From Metopolophium dirhodum (Eukaryota; Arthropoda; Insecta; Hemiptera; Aphididae): a stretch of 64,000 bases of DNA. Location of the stretch: contig NC_083561.1 in NCBI RefSeq assembly GCF_019925205.1, positions 16,243,217 to 16,307,216 on the forward strand, in the 5' to 3' direction. The stretch's first letter is position 1; every line of letters starts with the position of its first letter. Under the pieces are notes generated by a model. It saw nothing but the letters and a program-made list of their open reading frames with translations, was not told the DNA's origin and ran no database searches. The position numbers and the translations under genes are program-made. Below are positions 1 to 13,456 of the stretch, piece after piece.

Positions 1-3000
1 CTCATATTTTTTCTCAGCATGTTTTGCGTTTTTTTTCCCCAATGGTGGAAATTTATTTCGTTTTCCCATTCGGCCACCAATTATAATAATGAATTCGGAA
101 AATGTTGTTTTACATTAATTCTTTTTTGGTATATATGTCTGTAATAGTTATCGAGAGAATCGTTAAAAATACTAATTACTAATAATTATGAAATTCAATT
201 AGGCAAACGTTTTTAATAAATTAAAAATAATAATCGTTTCCGGTGGTTAGGTACCTCCACCAAATTTTCTTTAATTTACAATAAGTTATAGTTTCTTAAT
301 CAATCATGATTTAGTTTTCCAGTTTTTGAATTAAACATTCGCCCGACGTCAAGTTAGGTTTATCAGTTAATAGTCGGGTAAGTATAACAATATATACTAA
401 TATTACTTAAATAAGCAATAGGTATCAGTTATTGTTTTTACTATAGTAGATATTTTACAAATTTCGTCTACAATACCGTTATAGATAGAGAATATTTGTA
501 TTTTTGAACTTAGATATAATATTATGATTTATGTTCAATATATTTATATTGCAGGTTAATAGCTTAGTACCTTGTGTTCTATTATACAACAAACACGCTT
601 ATATAAATTTTACACGTGAAGTTTGTTTAAGATGTAGAAACTTTTACTGATTAAGAAGTACCTATACAGAGTGATAATTTTAACGTAAATGGGTTAATCT
701 CTACAAGTTTAAGTAATAAGTAATATCATACATCTAAAAACATTTTTTTTTTATTCTGCAGTAGCTACCTTCGCTAAAAATAACTTTTAATTTAAAAATA
801 CCTCAATCATTACTTTGAACTTTAGTCTATTTGGTGTACATTATTTTTATGAATTCTCAATATTTTCCTTAATTAGGTTGGTATATAAATTATATCGACA
901 ATTGAGTACATTGACTACTGAATAGTGAATACTGATAAACAACAAAAGTATCGCCTTATATACCAATTATATAAATACATATAATTATATGATGGACGTG
1001 TTTTGTTGAGCTCAATAGTGTTTTCTTATCATCGAGTATTAAAATGTCAGTAAATACTTGAGCTTTGGCGATATTTATTTTTTGTTTTAAAAATATAAAA
1101 CGATATGGTATAACTTATAAAGGAAATTGTTTTCCTTTAAAAATTATCGAATAAGATAACACCTAGATTCGTGTTGAATGTTGATAACGAATTAAAAAGT
1201 GTACCTGTTGAATTTAAAACGTGTCAATATTCTCAATATTACTTATTATGCGATAACCCGAACATAAATTAAGCGTGGGTTCGCTTATCCATTAGCATTT
1301 TCTAAATGTAATCAATAATACCGTTACATGTGTTCTTACTTAAAATAAATAATTTAAAACAATTGAACCTTGTGCAGGATTAGTTTTATTAATCGTGTGT
1401 CAATACCTACTCAATTTAATTCTATTGATTTAATTGCACCATATATGCATATTTATTGTGTGTTTAATTGATATTTAGTATTTACTGAAGTATTATTATG
1501 TTTTATGCGTTTTGTAAATTGTTTAATACAGTTAATATAATAATAATAATTATATTTTTCAATATGAATGTTAATACCTAACAGTATAAAATACAGGTGA
1601 ATATTGCGTTCCTTATAAAACACTTTGTTTAGTTCTCTCATTTAATGGAAATAATATCCTATCTCAGATCAATATTTAAAATTTTGAATTTTACGTGATA
1701 ATAATATATTGCGTGATTTTTGATAATCTATGAATCCATCGATTTTTAACGAAGGTTTTTAGTAAATTTGATCTTGGTTGGGATTTTGTTTTTTTTTCAG
1801 TAATTATTATAGAATCATTTAATACTTTAATGATCTAATTTATAATATTTAAAAAAATTTACTCTTAATCCGTAAACCACACATTACAATACTGTGATTA
1901 TACATTATAGAAAAGAAACAAATAACTACTTATCAAACATTTTATTAATGCTGAAAGTTATGAGTATTTTTAAATTATATAATATTTGATATACCCGCAT
2001 TACTAGTTTAAAAATTAAAATATCGTAAAAAACCAATGTATAAATACAGATAATGTTAACCTTTAAATGTTATAAACGCGTCAATTTACTCAAATAATAA
2101 ACCATAGTATATAAAACATTTAAACTATTAAAGTTAACAACACAATTTAACTCAATTTCAAAATGAAAAAATAAATCAACTTTTTAATTTACTAGTTAAA
2201 ATATAAGTATCTATGTACCGAAAAACTCTTACCATTTTAATATAGTATTACTACAGTAGCTATTGGTTGATTAACTTTTTTGAGGTGCATCTCGATTACA
2301 ATCTAATTAATTATTATTAATAGGTCCAATTAAAATGTTTAAAATTTCTAAATTAATCACTTAAGCATTACTTATTTCTCCTATTTGTTTATTTTTGTTT
2401 AACATTTCCATATTTTATAGTTATTAACTCCAGAATTATCTCCATTACTAAATTATAATATTGTTATAAATTATAATAAATGTTTAGCTATCGAAGTTTT
2501 TACTATATAGAAGCCACGATTATAAAGAAATAATATTATCATTAATCGTGCTAGTAGCCAATAATAATAATAATAAAACACTTATAATTTATAAACAGTA
2601 GATCATATTATATTTTAATAGGGAATTATTAACGTTTGTTTCATACACCATCGATTCCGCTAATCCAAAATATCCCGAGGGGCAAGGACCATATTATATT
2701 ATTCATAACCCTCCGGGTAGATAAATTGAAAAATTGATTTTTTAGTGATGTGACCAAACTAATGAATGTAAGTACTAAGTTAATACTGACTACTGAGTAC
2801 TGTAGATTATAAGATCTAATTTTTATTAAATTGTATACACAGCATCAATATGAGCACAATTATACTCGATCATAAAATTGCAGTGGTCTGGAAAACGACT
2901 CATTATTCTGGAAATAGATATTTCAACATGGCACTCAAAATATTGTGAAGAATCGTTACCTCATCGCCTTCTGTAATGACAAAACTTTTTATCATTTCAA

Positions 3001-6000
3001 ATAACTAATTTACCTGATATTGTATTTGTACTATAAATGTCACATTAAATACTTAAATTACAGGGGAAGCGGGATGAGGTATAGAAGGAGTTCTCCCCCT
3101 CGGGGTGCACCGTTATTTTAAGTAAAAAATCAAATGACTAAATTAATTTGTTCAGTTAATTTATATTTTTCATTACGATACGTGGGATTAGTGGGCAATT
3201 GGAAGATTGTGTTTACCTACTATAGCTGTCATATAGTTCGTACGTGCATATTATATTTCTGTTTGAACTATAGCTATTCAACGTGATGCCGTCAAATCCA
3301 CCAAAACAAACATCATATTTTTCTCTCGTATAATTTAATTTTGTGGCTTTTTTTGAACCAGAAACGAAAACAAAAATGCAATTAGGTTTTCAAATATTGT
3401 TTTTATTTTAAATCAAATTAATTAATCCATAATAGTTTAAAACTAGCAGCTGACAATTGCTTCAGACCAAATATATCCCATAACCGATAACCCGCTGTGA
3501 AAAAAACATGGCGAGTAGGTATTTTTAACGGTATTTTTAACCATGTACTGCATGTACATTCTAAACAATGTACAAATGTTGGTCCAAACAGGATTTGGTT
3601 TATTTTGAACAGGATTTTGTGTTATGCTCAATATTATATTATGCTCATTAGATTTTTTCGATACTCGTTATATAACATTGCCAAATATTTAATATTAATA
3701 TTAATATTTTATTCTATACAATTAACAAATAATAATAATTGATATTATGATTAAAACAGTTTTCTTTTTTTTTTTTTAAAGCGGGGGCACTATTTTTAAT
3801 TTTATAATATACCATGTCAATTGACCAATAATGGAAAAGTACTTTATAAACCAGTAATTAACATAAAAAAAAGAATTTAACTATTTTCATATGATGATGT
3901 ATTTATGAATAACACTAAATAATAATGTAGTATCAGGGAATGGTTATTAGTGCATAAAAATCTTACCTAGACATTATGAAATTCTTCCAAGTCAACGTTT
4001 ATAGATTGTAGTGTGTGAATGTTCTTGACCATGATATATTGTGAGTATTGTGACCTAGGCGCAAAAAAAACCTAGGAATCGAAAATGTTTTGCGAACACA
4101 GCTTTTTTTGGTGCTGAGTACAAGACAATTTCGGGTTATTTGTTTTTGACGTTCTTGGCAATAAGAATCATGGCCACTATAGTCTCTTGCACGCACCATT
4201 AACGTGTCGGTATAATGAGGCTAAAAGATGTTTAGACTTTTTCTTGTTATGTGTATCCCCCTATATAGAGACTTTGGGGGCGGAGTTGAGTGCAAACAAC
4301 AATTAATTAGATATTTACAGTAAAAACATATTTTAATGTGATTTACCTGAAAACACAAACGATTATTTTTAAAGTATAAAGATTGTTCAAAATTGCAATG
4401 TACTTTTGATTTTAAAATAATATCTCTGGTGGATTTTACGTATATTTTTGATACTGCAGCAGATAAACGCCGGCGTGACGTTCCCTCTTAACGACATAAC
4501 GATTTTTCAATTATTGTTGGTTGTATTTGGTTTTTCGTATAAATATAATATGTTCTAAATTGTTACTCGAAAATTATTAGTGTGATGTATAGACATTTTC
4601 AACATAGTGTTATTTAATTAAAATATATTAATATAATATAATATAAAATGATATTAATTGCTTATATTGCATTGCCCATAGTTTTACTGTGCATACAATT
4701 ATTGAAAGTTAACATTATTCTTAGAATTGTAGATTTTGTTTTTTGTATTACAATATTGTACAATTTAAGAGAAAACTTATTATAACCTATCATAATTTGT
4801 TTGCAATCGTGTATCAACTGAAAATAGCTGAGCAAGATTTGTAAAACCAAAACATGGGTAGGTATAGGTTACATAGCATATTTTCGATTATTACGACGTA
4901 CGTTGAAAATACAAAAATGTAGGAATTTGCACAAATACACACCAATAACACGCCTAAAACGTTATCTCGATGGCAAGCACGTGTATTAATTATTATTTTT
5001 TATTCACATAATACTATTATATATCTACGAGCTGTTTACGTTGTTTATAGATTTTAATTTAGTGATTTCCCAAGTATACGATAAACTTATTTAACTATTA
5101 ACGTGTGCACACACATACATACATACTTATACTTGTATGTTATGTTATATAACATTGTATCAACTGCGAGTTCAAATTATTTCATTTAAAGTACACATTT
5201 CAATAATGTTTAATACCTATTTACATTCGTTGGCATTGATCCAAATTTTTCCATTTTATTATTTTTTTCTTATATAAAAGAAAAAAAAATAACAGCCAAT
5301 GTCTATATTAAATATAATAATATATTTTTTCAGAATAGTACCTATGCTTCAGAGTTAAGACGCTTCAGTAGTAAAATATCACGGCTAATGTTCGTTAGGA
5401 ATTGTGTAGCTATGATCATTTTTCATAATTCGATGTTTTCTCTTTTCAGCACGATGCTCATTATTTCACCGCAATAATATTGTGAACAACCATACTCGAC
5501 TCATTGTTGTAATTGGTGCCTTTATTTCAAATTAAAATTAAACACCTGTATCTCACCTGCAGTTATGGTTGGTTCCATTCACTACGTTTATGTAATGTGG
5601 GTCTGTTTAAAATAGTTATTGTACACTTTAGACGTTTTTGGATAAATTACGTTTTTGCATTTTTGTATAATATGCATATGTAATATTATGTATATTGCAT
5701 AATATTATAATATAAGGGTAGAACTATTTTATAATTTAAAAACAATCAGGCTTACATTTTATATTGTATACAATATGTATGTGACACGAGTATATATTGT
5801 TATTGATAAATAACAATATACATAAACTTAAAAAGTGAATTATTCAATTAAAAATATTATATTTTTTAAATCGTAAATTTAAAACATCGACAATTTGTCG
5901 AGCTTCAATATAATTCTAAATATTATGTTTTTACATGCAGAAGGTAGGTGATAATGAAAATAACTATCAAATTGTGATATTTTCCATCTCATCTTCAATT

Positions 6001-8198
6001 GCTCTAAATTATTACCACAACGCGCTCCTCTATTGTATCATTTAAATCTTTCAATATCTCCTTCAATATTCAAAATATATTTTCCGCCCAACAAAAATAT
6101 CGGTGTAACCCAAACGGGTCCCGTCGAAAAAGGTTTCACGAATACCTACGCAAACTCCCAAACGGCTCCAGTATCGAAAATAAAATACAGACCTTAAAGC
6201 TTAAGTATGTATGGGAAGGAATTAGTGTTGTCAAAAACGAGAGCTGTGATGTATTTATAATGTATTTATAAAATAGAGACATATGCAAATTTGCCTTTTT
6301 GTAAAACAAAAGCCCTTTGGGAAAAATGGGAGCCAAATAGGCTATGCCCTCAAATATATTTTATTCCTATCTGATCATTCTTTGATCAAACATGCTATAT
6401 TATTGATATGTATTTGTATATTATTATTTATATTTTCCAAATGTTATAACTTAAATAAACCTTGTAAATTTAAATTTATTATTTGCATTATCGAGACTAC
6501 TATTGTCATAATAATAAAACAAAAAAATTAAAAATATGTCACAAGCATCGTAACAAGTAAAATATTGTTCTTATAAAAAAAATGCATCAAATAATATAAG
6601 TACTTTGTTTTGTCAAAGGAATTTATGATATAACAGCAAAGTTATAATTATGTTCAGACAATTATGCAATGTTGGTCCCTACTCCCTAGCTATACTAATT
6701 AAATATTTTCATTAAAGTTAGTTTTTATTACAAATATATACATTTTTTTTATTCGTTATGTGCCGAATGACTACTATCATTCTCAATGCATTCGACAAAA
6801 TAATATGTTTTTGTGTTCAAAAAACGAACACATTTTTTTTTTATCTTTTAAGACAATTTCGCACAAAATTAAGTAGTCTAATAATTAATGTAGTCAGTCA
6901 TGTTCATTCGTTTTATATATTATAATTGTTTATTCAGCTATCAGTAAACGTAGTAGTTTAATGATTATTTTACAACTATATACAGATATTCGACAAATAA
7001 GTATAGTTATATTAGGTATGTAAATACATATGTGATAAAAATCATTATTTTTTTATAGTAGTAGAATATATGATTATAAATACAAGTATTTATGGTAGTA
7101 GTTATTTTAAATGAGAATATAGGTATAAAGTATATATTAAAAGGGTATTTTTGTTAATTTAGTATTACAAACTATAAAAAAAAAACGTAGGCAGTACCTA
7201 TAAGTAGGTAATAGGAGTTTTAAAGTATTTAAAATTATAGGTACGTGTATTAATACGTTAATTCTTATCCATATCAACTTATCTTGTACTATCTCTACTA
7301 CTTATTTGATTTATACTGTACAATGTAAATATACAATTTTTGCTAAAAATAAACTTAATATAGTATATTATTATACTATATTACTATATTGTATTTATTA
7401 TATTAATATATTATATAATGTAAGCAAATATTTTTTGTTAAAAATTAAAACTGATAACTAAATTCGGAGGGTTGTAGAGTTGATCCAGTGGCGTTGGGTT
7501 TTCACCCTTATTCAAGTTAGTGTCTTATAGGGGTTCAAAGTTTCCCGCTGTGTAAAAATGATGCCAGAGATATGGTATAGTGTTGACTTGTTATATTGAA
7601 CCGCCCTTCGTAACTTGACTTTGTGGCGTCGTTTGTACGTGCATTTGGTCCCTTTAACTTAATAATCGATTAATTTGTTTAGGGTGAGGTGTTGAATTAA
7701 AACACAAGTAGGTAATTTGATGAAAAATTATTGTAAACGCAAATTTTAATATTGTAAATCAACATGGATAAACTGAGAAGGTAGATAGTTGTGTGAGCTA
7801 AGTGGGTACTTAAACGTGACCGTAATGCATGTTGTATAGTAATTATATTATCATATGTTGTAACTTGTAGAAGTACCTATCAAAGTTTGTTGATTGATGA
7901 CGTATATATGTCGTTACCATTTAATGAATATTAATTATTTTACTATAATTTTTGGCGTAGACCAGAGCCAAGTGAAAGTTAAGTTTCAATACCCAACAGA
8001 CATATTGTGATCATTATAAATTATTATTCTTGGGATATCATTGTTTGTGATTTTTAGGAATTTTATGAAAATGTGAACTTCAAACACCTATAATAAAATT
8101 TCCATAGTAGTAAGAACTACTTGTGACTTGTGAGGAACATCGCGCCATCATCGTACCTATCATAACTTTTAAGTTTTTCAACATTTATAAAAGAAACT
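1..8198. other. AT-rich intergenic DNA, no gene seen
   Basis: No open frame exceeds about 82 codons, and none of the short ones resembles a known protein or has plausible splice partners. The stretch is dominated by A/T runs, ATT/AAT micro-repeats and short TAGGTA-type words. I saw no tRNA, no clear inverted-repeat element with a target duplication and no CpG-rich block. Confidence 0.6.
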
Positions 8199-9347
8199 AA
8201 AAAAAGGTGGGTAAGTGGATATCGCTCTGCTGTACAGTAGGTTACAATTTGATTCACTTTGACGGATGGTGTTAAATTCAAATTCAATGATTTAATATCA
8301 TTGTATTAGAAAAACGATTCTAAGCGAAAATGGTCAGTCAGCCTATGATATTACCAAGTATATTTGATGATATTATTGTGAATAAAGTAATTTATATATA
8401 ACCTATTTACTGGAGCTTTGTTTTAAATTTTCAATCCTTATCTATAAAAGTTGAATATTTTATAAATTTTTAACTACAAAATAATTAAGTATCTACAGTC
8501 ATACGTTTTTAATTACTACAAAATAAGAAAGTCGAAAACAAGTGAATATCAAATGTTGTAAAAATATGAATTTCAAACGCTTATAAAAATTTAATTTGAC
8601 TTTCTTGTGGACATTTTATTTTGATAAAGGTAGACAAACTTATGGATAATCTTGTATTACATTTTCAAATCTTAGATTTAAAAATAAAAATTTTTATGAA
8701 TTCTCAACTCAAAATAATTTGCTAATTTTAGTGATTTTTCCGTATTTTGTCAATATTTGAACTTTAAATGCTTATAAATAAAAACTATGACTAAAGATTT
8801 TTAATATTTTTCAAATATCTTAGTAACAATATAGTAGGAGCCTTGTATTATCTTTCAAGCTTTTTTACCCAACAAATAAAGTTTTATTGACATCCATAGA
8901 AAAAAATACTAATAAAATTTGAAACTGAAAATGTTCCTAAACAGTTCAAAACAAATCAAAATATTTTTAAAATTGTATCGTGTATAAAAAATGCAAATAT
9001 AAACAACCAGTGAAAATTGCATGTATATACGTTTATTTGTTTTAGAGTTACACTAAAAACCAAAATCGATTTTCTCAAAAACAGATTTTGCGTAGAATTT
9101 CCCGTTTTTCCTTAATTTTTATTTTATTTTTCACGTCGCTCTTGAAAACTACTGGGAAATTTTTACTTTCGACCCCCACAGTACCAACTAGATTCACTTT
9201 CCTATCAAAAAAGTTACTGTTGAAGAAAATCCAACCATTTTTACTGTCCTAAAAGATGATGACAGACACAAAAAAAAAAAAACAAAAAAAAACACATCAT
9301 TATAAAATCAATACATTCATCACTTTTCTCAGAATCTAAAATATGTT
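8199..9347 (-). repeat. Dispersed long repeat, copy A (reverse)
   Basis: This is a member of a repeat family seen at least eight times in the window. One terminus carries TTTAGATTCTGAGCGAAGCG followed by TGATTTTACAATGATGTG; here it is inverted, at about 9285-9347. The other terminus, here at 8199-8345, has a GGTGGGTAAGTGGAT-like start, CTGCTGTACAGTAGGTTAC and a second GATTCTxAGCGAA motif in opposite orientation. The interior is low-complexity A/T with the conserved words TTTTAGAGTTACACTAAAAACC and AAATGCTTATAAATAAAAAC. No coding potential is evident, so it is probably a non-autonomous mobile element. Confidence 0.7.
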
Positions 9348-9442
9348 ATAATATATTTATAATATGTATATGGTGTATAAAAATAATAATTTTAGTAGGT
9401 AACTATTAGAGAAATGTTTAAATCAAAGTAAAGTATCAACTA

Positions 9443-9940
9443 TTTTAGATTCTGAGCGGAGCGATTGATTTTACAATAATGTGAATTTTTTTTTTTTTTT
9501 ATCAAAATCGATTTTGGTTTTTGGTTTATCTCTAAAACAAATGACCGTAGATACATGCGATTTTCACTGAATATTTAGATTAGCATTTTCTATACATTAT
9601 TATTTTTTCAAACATTATCAAAATATTTTAACTTGCTTTGAGTTGTTTAAGGACATTTTCAGTTCTCTTTTTGTTTTAGGTTTATTGCTATATATGTCAA
9701 TAAAATTTTATTCGTCGGGTCAAAAAGCTTGAAAAATTAATACAAGACTCCTGATATATTGTTACATCAGTAGATGAAAAATATTAAAAATACAATGGCA
9801 CAATTTTTTTATTATAAACATTTAAAGTTCGATTGTTGACATCATTTATGAAATTTAAAATTCAAATAATGATTTTGTAGTTAAACATTTATGAAATGTT
9901 CAACTTTTATAGCTAAGGATTCAAAATTTTTTTCAGTTCC
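9443..9940 (+). repeat. Dispersed long repeat, copy B (truncated)
   Basis: It begins with the family terminus TTTTAGATTCTGAGCGGAGC and continues with the conserved interior (a stretch on Ca-binding-free low-complexity A/T, CTCTAAAACAAATGACCG, and TTATTGACAT-like words) before similarity fades near 9940. It lies head to head with copy A, about 96 bases away, so the two copies present their AGATTCTGAGCG ends towards each other. Confidence 0.65.
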
Positions 9941-10315
9941 TTAAGGGGATGACATTTTACATTAAAAAACCCACACTACTACTACTTTTTTCGCTATTAT
10001 TAATGGTTATGTCAGTGCGTCGTCTTAGCTCGTAACCCAACCTAACCTTCAAGCGATCTAGACTCATCTGGAGCAAATGTCTTGTTCGAGTCTCAATGTA
10101 CTCCCTAGTGTAAGTCCATGGTGTTTCCAAAGGGCAATCATCTATTAATTATCACTATTCCATAGGTGACGTGGTTCTCACTTCCGTTAATAGTGTCAGA
10201 GGTTTTGCGTTCATTTTTGTCACTTCTCTTTCTAAAACCCATATCAGCACTTTATTTCCTGTAAATCGTTCAATATTATGCAAGGCTTTCTAAAAAGGGT
10301 TGCTGTTGAATTTAA

Positions 10316-10440
10316 GATTGCTGCCTCATTAAATTCCTTGAACTTATTGCTTTTATTAGGCCAATTATAGAATACGGGTCGATTGTCTAGAATCCGTACA
10401 CACTCAACAAATCGAACGCATCTAGCTTAAGCTCTCGCTT
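10316..10440 (+). mobile_element. LINE reverse-transcriptase relic
   Basis: The frame starting at 10328 reads IKFLELIAFIRPIIEYGSIV, then a stop at 10388-10390, then NPYT. It resembles the FIRPILEYxSxVWxPYT segment near the end of the reverse transcriptase of Jockey/I-type LINEs, with the tryptophan codon mutated to TAG. An in-frame stop also lies just upstream at 10313-10315. This is a small, dead piece. The flanking 10000-10720 has a more mixed base composition than its surroundings and may be more of the same element, but I could not read it through. Confidence 0.5.
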
Positions 10441-11761
10441 GTGAGGGTTTTAATTATACCTAACCTTCCCCATGACTAATTCCCCGATGTTTCTGGCACT
10501 CAATCACCCTACTCCACCCGATCTTCATCTCCTTAGTGACCCATTCATTCTCTATAATTTTCCTTGGTGGCAGAATTGACTGCCTATCTCTCATCTTGTG
10601 GATGTTATTTTCAGAGTTCCCGGGCACCGTATTCGTATAATTTTGCTCCTTTTGTTGATCTCTCTTGCTCAAACCACCCTGATACCTACATGCCTCTTTT
10701 TCTGTTTTTAGCGGATTTGTTGACATAGGTACTGTTTGTTTTTTGTTTGAGTTTCTATCTACATTTTAAGTTATAGTTGTATTGGTATATTGCACTATAT
10801 TATGCTACCTTTGGGCACAACCCTATTTTATATTTTAAATAGGTAAGTACAATAAAATAAAACATTCATAATACATTTATCGCTCCGCTCAGAATTAAAA
10901 ATATTATGAAACGCCGAGTGTGTAATATACAATAATAATATTAAGATCATATTACTATAATATAGATAGGCAATAATTATAATAATAAAAATAATAATAG
11001 TAATGAATTGCGTTATCTGTAATTTGAATGTTGACTCACTTTCAGTTGTATGCTGTAACAAAGTATAGACTATAGAGACGTCACGTATTACATTTAAAAT
11101 AGAGTAAACAATTTTTGTTTGTTCAAGTCGGTGCTATCAACAATAAAAAAAAAAAAATATTTGCTCTATAAAAATACAGGGTGAAGCTTATAAGTAAGTG
11201 TAGCCAAATGTAAACTAAAGTTACAACATGTCGTTGGACGGGAATCGTCCTTATTGTTTCGTTTATAATTTATTATATTTAATAAAAATAAAATATATAT
11301 TTATAATGTTCTATAATAGAGGTACCTTTAGAGGTACGCTAATAAGGAATATACGTGTTCATTATTCTACACACGGGGGAGATGGATCATGGAATGATAT
11401 CCGTTTTTACATATATAGGTACCATTTAAAAAATTTTGAACTTATTTTATTATGATAATTAATGTCGTGAAATGTGAATTATATAAATACACCGGTGCAC
11501 CGCGGTGGCGTGAATAGTAACGCGGTAAAACTGCAGTGCACCACGAATCGGATAAGCTTTGAAAATTTAACATGGGGCTTAGAATCAATCCAATATTCTA
11601 TTTACGAGGTAGCCAGACGTGTAGAACGCTATATTTATGATGTGCCGACAAATTTCCAATAATATGTTCCAGTTGGTCGGTGGTGGGGGGAGGGGGTTAT
11701 TGTATGTTTATTGAACATGTGTGTTTCGTCTAAGTGTTTGCATCGCCACGGTAGGATAAAC
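10441..11761. other. Unassigned intergenic stretch
   Basis: An 88-codon open frame on the minus strand (10460-10726) has a balanced amino-acid composition but matches nothing I recognise; it may belong to the LINE relic beside it. A short stray end of the dispersed repeat (CGCTCCGCTCAGAATT) sits at 10880-10895. Nothing else is supportable. Confidence 0.4.
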
Positions 11762-11892
11762 TACGGCCGGCTGTATTTAAAATTTTCAAACCGGTATCCG
11801 GTATTTATTTACTATCGGTATCTACGGTATTACCGATTGTATACTTACCTCGGTAATTACCGAAAATATCGTACGATTCGTACCTCAGTAAT

Positions 11893-13173
11893 CAGTGGCG
11901 GCGCCAGGATTTTATACCAGGTAGGGCCAACTTGATGCACGTCATTTTACTGAAGGGCCAATGTATAATATATTTAATATATATAATACCTATAATAATG
12001 TGTGAAATCTTTACTCCACATTTCCTGGCTTCTGCCGGCTGTCTAGTATACTTTTAACTATCTACATAATAAAATAAAACCATAGGTATTGGAATAATTA
12101 CAAATTCATGATTTAATGCAGCTATTATTTATGATTTATTATAAACAAGATAAACATGACAGTTTGATTAATTGATTAATTAATATTGTATGATGAAATA
12201 TCATTATTTAAATAATATGTCACCTTAATAAAACAAATTTGTATGTAATAACTAAAAATAAACTTAAATAGTTAAATATTTATTTAATTATAACTATAAC
12301 TTAAAAAAATGTGTAATAAATATTTAAAACAATTTAAAAAAATATAAGAAAATATTAATAAAGTAGGTAGGTGTATAAAATATATTTAACTAACCTGTTG
12401 GTAACAAGTTTTTTTTCGTTCGCTACGGCGGTCATACAAAAAATCATTTAAAGTCCTTTTAGAAGTCATATAAAATATTGATCAATTAATAATTAAGTTT
12501 TATACATTTACAAAAAAATAATTTGCACTGAAGAGTAAAGACTAAAAATGAATGATTAAGCACTTTGGTACAAACAATAATCACTTGATTTTGATTAAGA
12601 TGGCATATCAATAATGTAATATTTTTCTATAAGATACACAGTTTGCATCTAAAAATAGATTATACCAATAATAATGTAATATTCTTGTCGGACGTTATTG
12701 TAATCAATTATCAAATGACCCGATAACAGTGTTATAAGTCATAACCACGATTTAAGATATATCTTATTATCTTAAGTATATCTTAAATCGTGGTCATAAC
12801 ACTCATAATAATTGATAACGTATATTCAGTGGGATTGGGGTACTTGGCCCGATGTACCATTATAGGTTCAACCAAACCTAACACGTCTTATGTGACACAT
12901 AAATTGACTATGCATCCGGGCTTAAGATATATATTATATTATAGCCTTACCGTGTTTCCAATGTTTCCATATTACCTATGCATTTATATTTTAGCCTCGT
13001 ACACATGCTAATAAAAGACAATGAAAAATATTTTATACACATAAGTTTTGATGAAAATTTTAATATTTAAAATTTAAAACTTTCATAAAATTTCAGGGTG
13101 GGCCAGTGGACGGGCCAGGGACTTTTTAGGGAGGGCAATGGCCCGCCTGTGCCTGCCCTTGGCGCTGCCACTG
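11893..13173. mobile_element. hAT-like element nested in the one above
   Basis: The terminal inverted repeat CAGTGGCGGCGCCAGG at the left pairs with CAGTGGCAGCGCCAAG from the right end. The flanks are TCAGTAAT (11885-11892) and TCAGTAAC (13174-13181), 7 of 8 identical, a near-perfect 8-bp target duplication. The 1.28 kb interior is AT-rich and I saw no transposase frame, so it is a non-autonomous copy. It interrupts the CGGTAATTACC-rich element, so it arrived later. Confidence 0.75.
12740..12798. repeat. Strong hairpin inside the nested hAT element
   Basis: The arms at 12740-12761 and 12777-12798 pair at 20 of 22 positions around a 15-base loop. Weaker pairing continues outwards to about 12693 and 12825. 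It may be a third, smaller insertion or an internal palindrome of the hAT element. No target duplication was identified. Confidence 0.7.
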
Positions 13174-13456
13174 TCAGTAACTATCAAAAATATTATAACT
13201 TCGATAAATTAATTATAGTACATAATTTAATAAAGTGTTTACAAGTTTCCGCCCTAGGATAGGGCTATTATATATTATTACGTCATTATGATTATATAAA
13301 AATAATAAATAATACATGTAGGTATACGGTATTTTTGGTAACACCGGTAATTACCGATTCACGGTATACCGATATTTTAATACATCGAAAATACCGAATA
13401 TCGGTATTTTTTAAAAACCGGTAATTACCGGTTCATCAAAATTACTGCCAGCCCCA

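Larger units (their letters stand above)
11762..13456. mobile_element. hAT-like inverted-repeat element, split by a second element
   Basis: The ends are degraded inverted repeats (TACGGCCGGCTGT at the left; TGGGGCTGGCAGT when the right end is reverse complemented; 9 of 13 identical), followed on both sides by CCGGTAATTACCGG-type palindromic words. The flanks carry a perfect 8-bp direct repeat GGATAAAC (11754-11761 and 13457-13464; an adjoining A makes it 9). An 8-bp duplication is typical of hAT transposons. Without the inner insertion it would be only about 406 bp and non-coding, i.e. a MITE. Confidence 0.7.

Noticed and set aside
3443..6531. Several 60-82 codon frames on either strand
   Set aside because: Expected by chance in this length of AT-rich DNA; lysine, isoleucine and tyrosine rich, with no motif.
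10460..10726. 88-codon minus-strand frame as a host gene
   Set aside because: Polar, balanced composition is suggestive, but it adjoins a LINE relic, has no recognisable domain and no splice context; left as unassigned.
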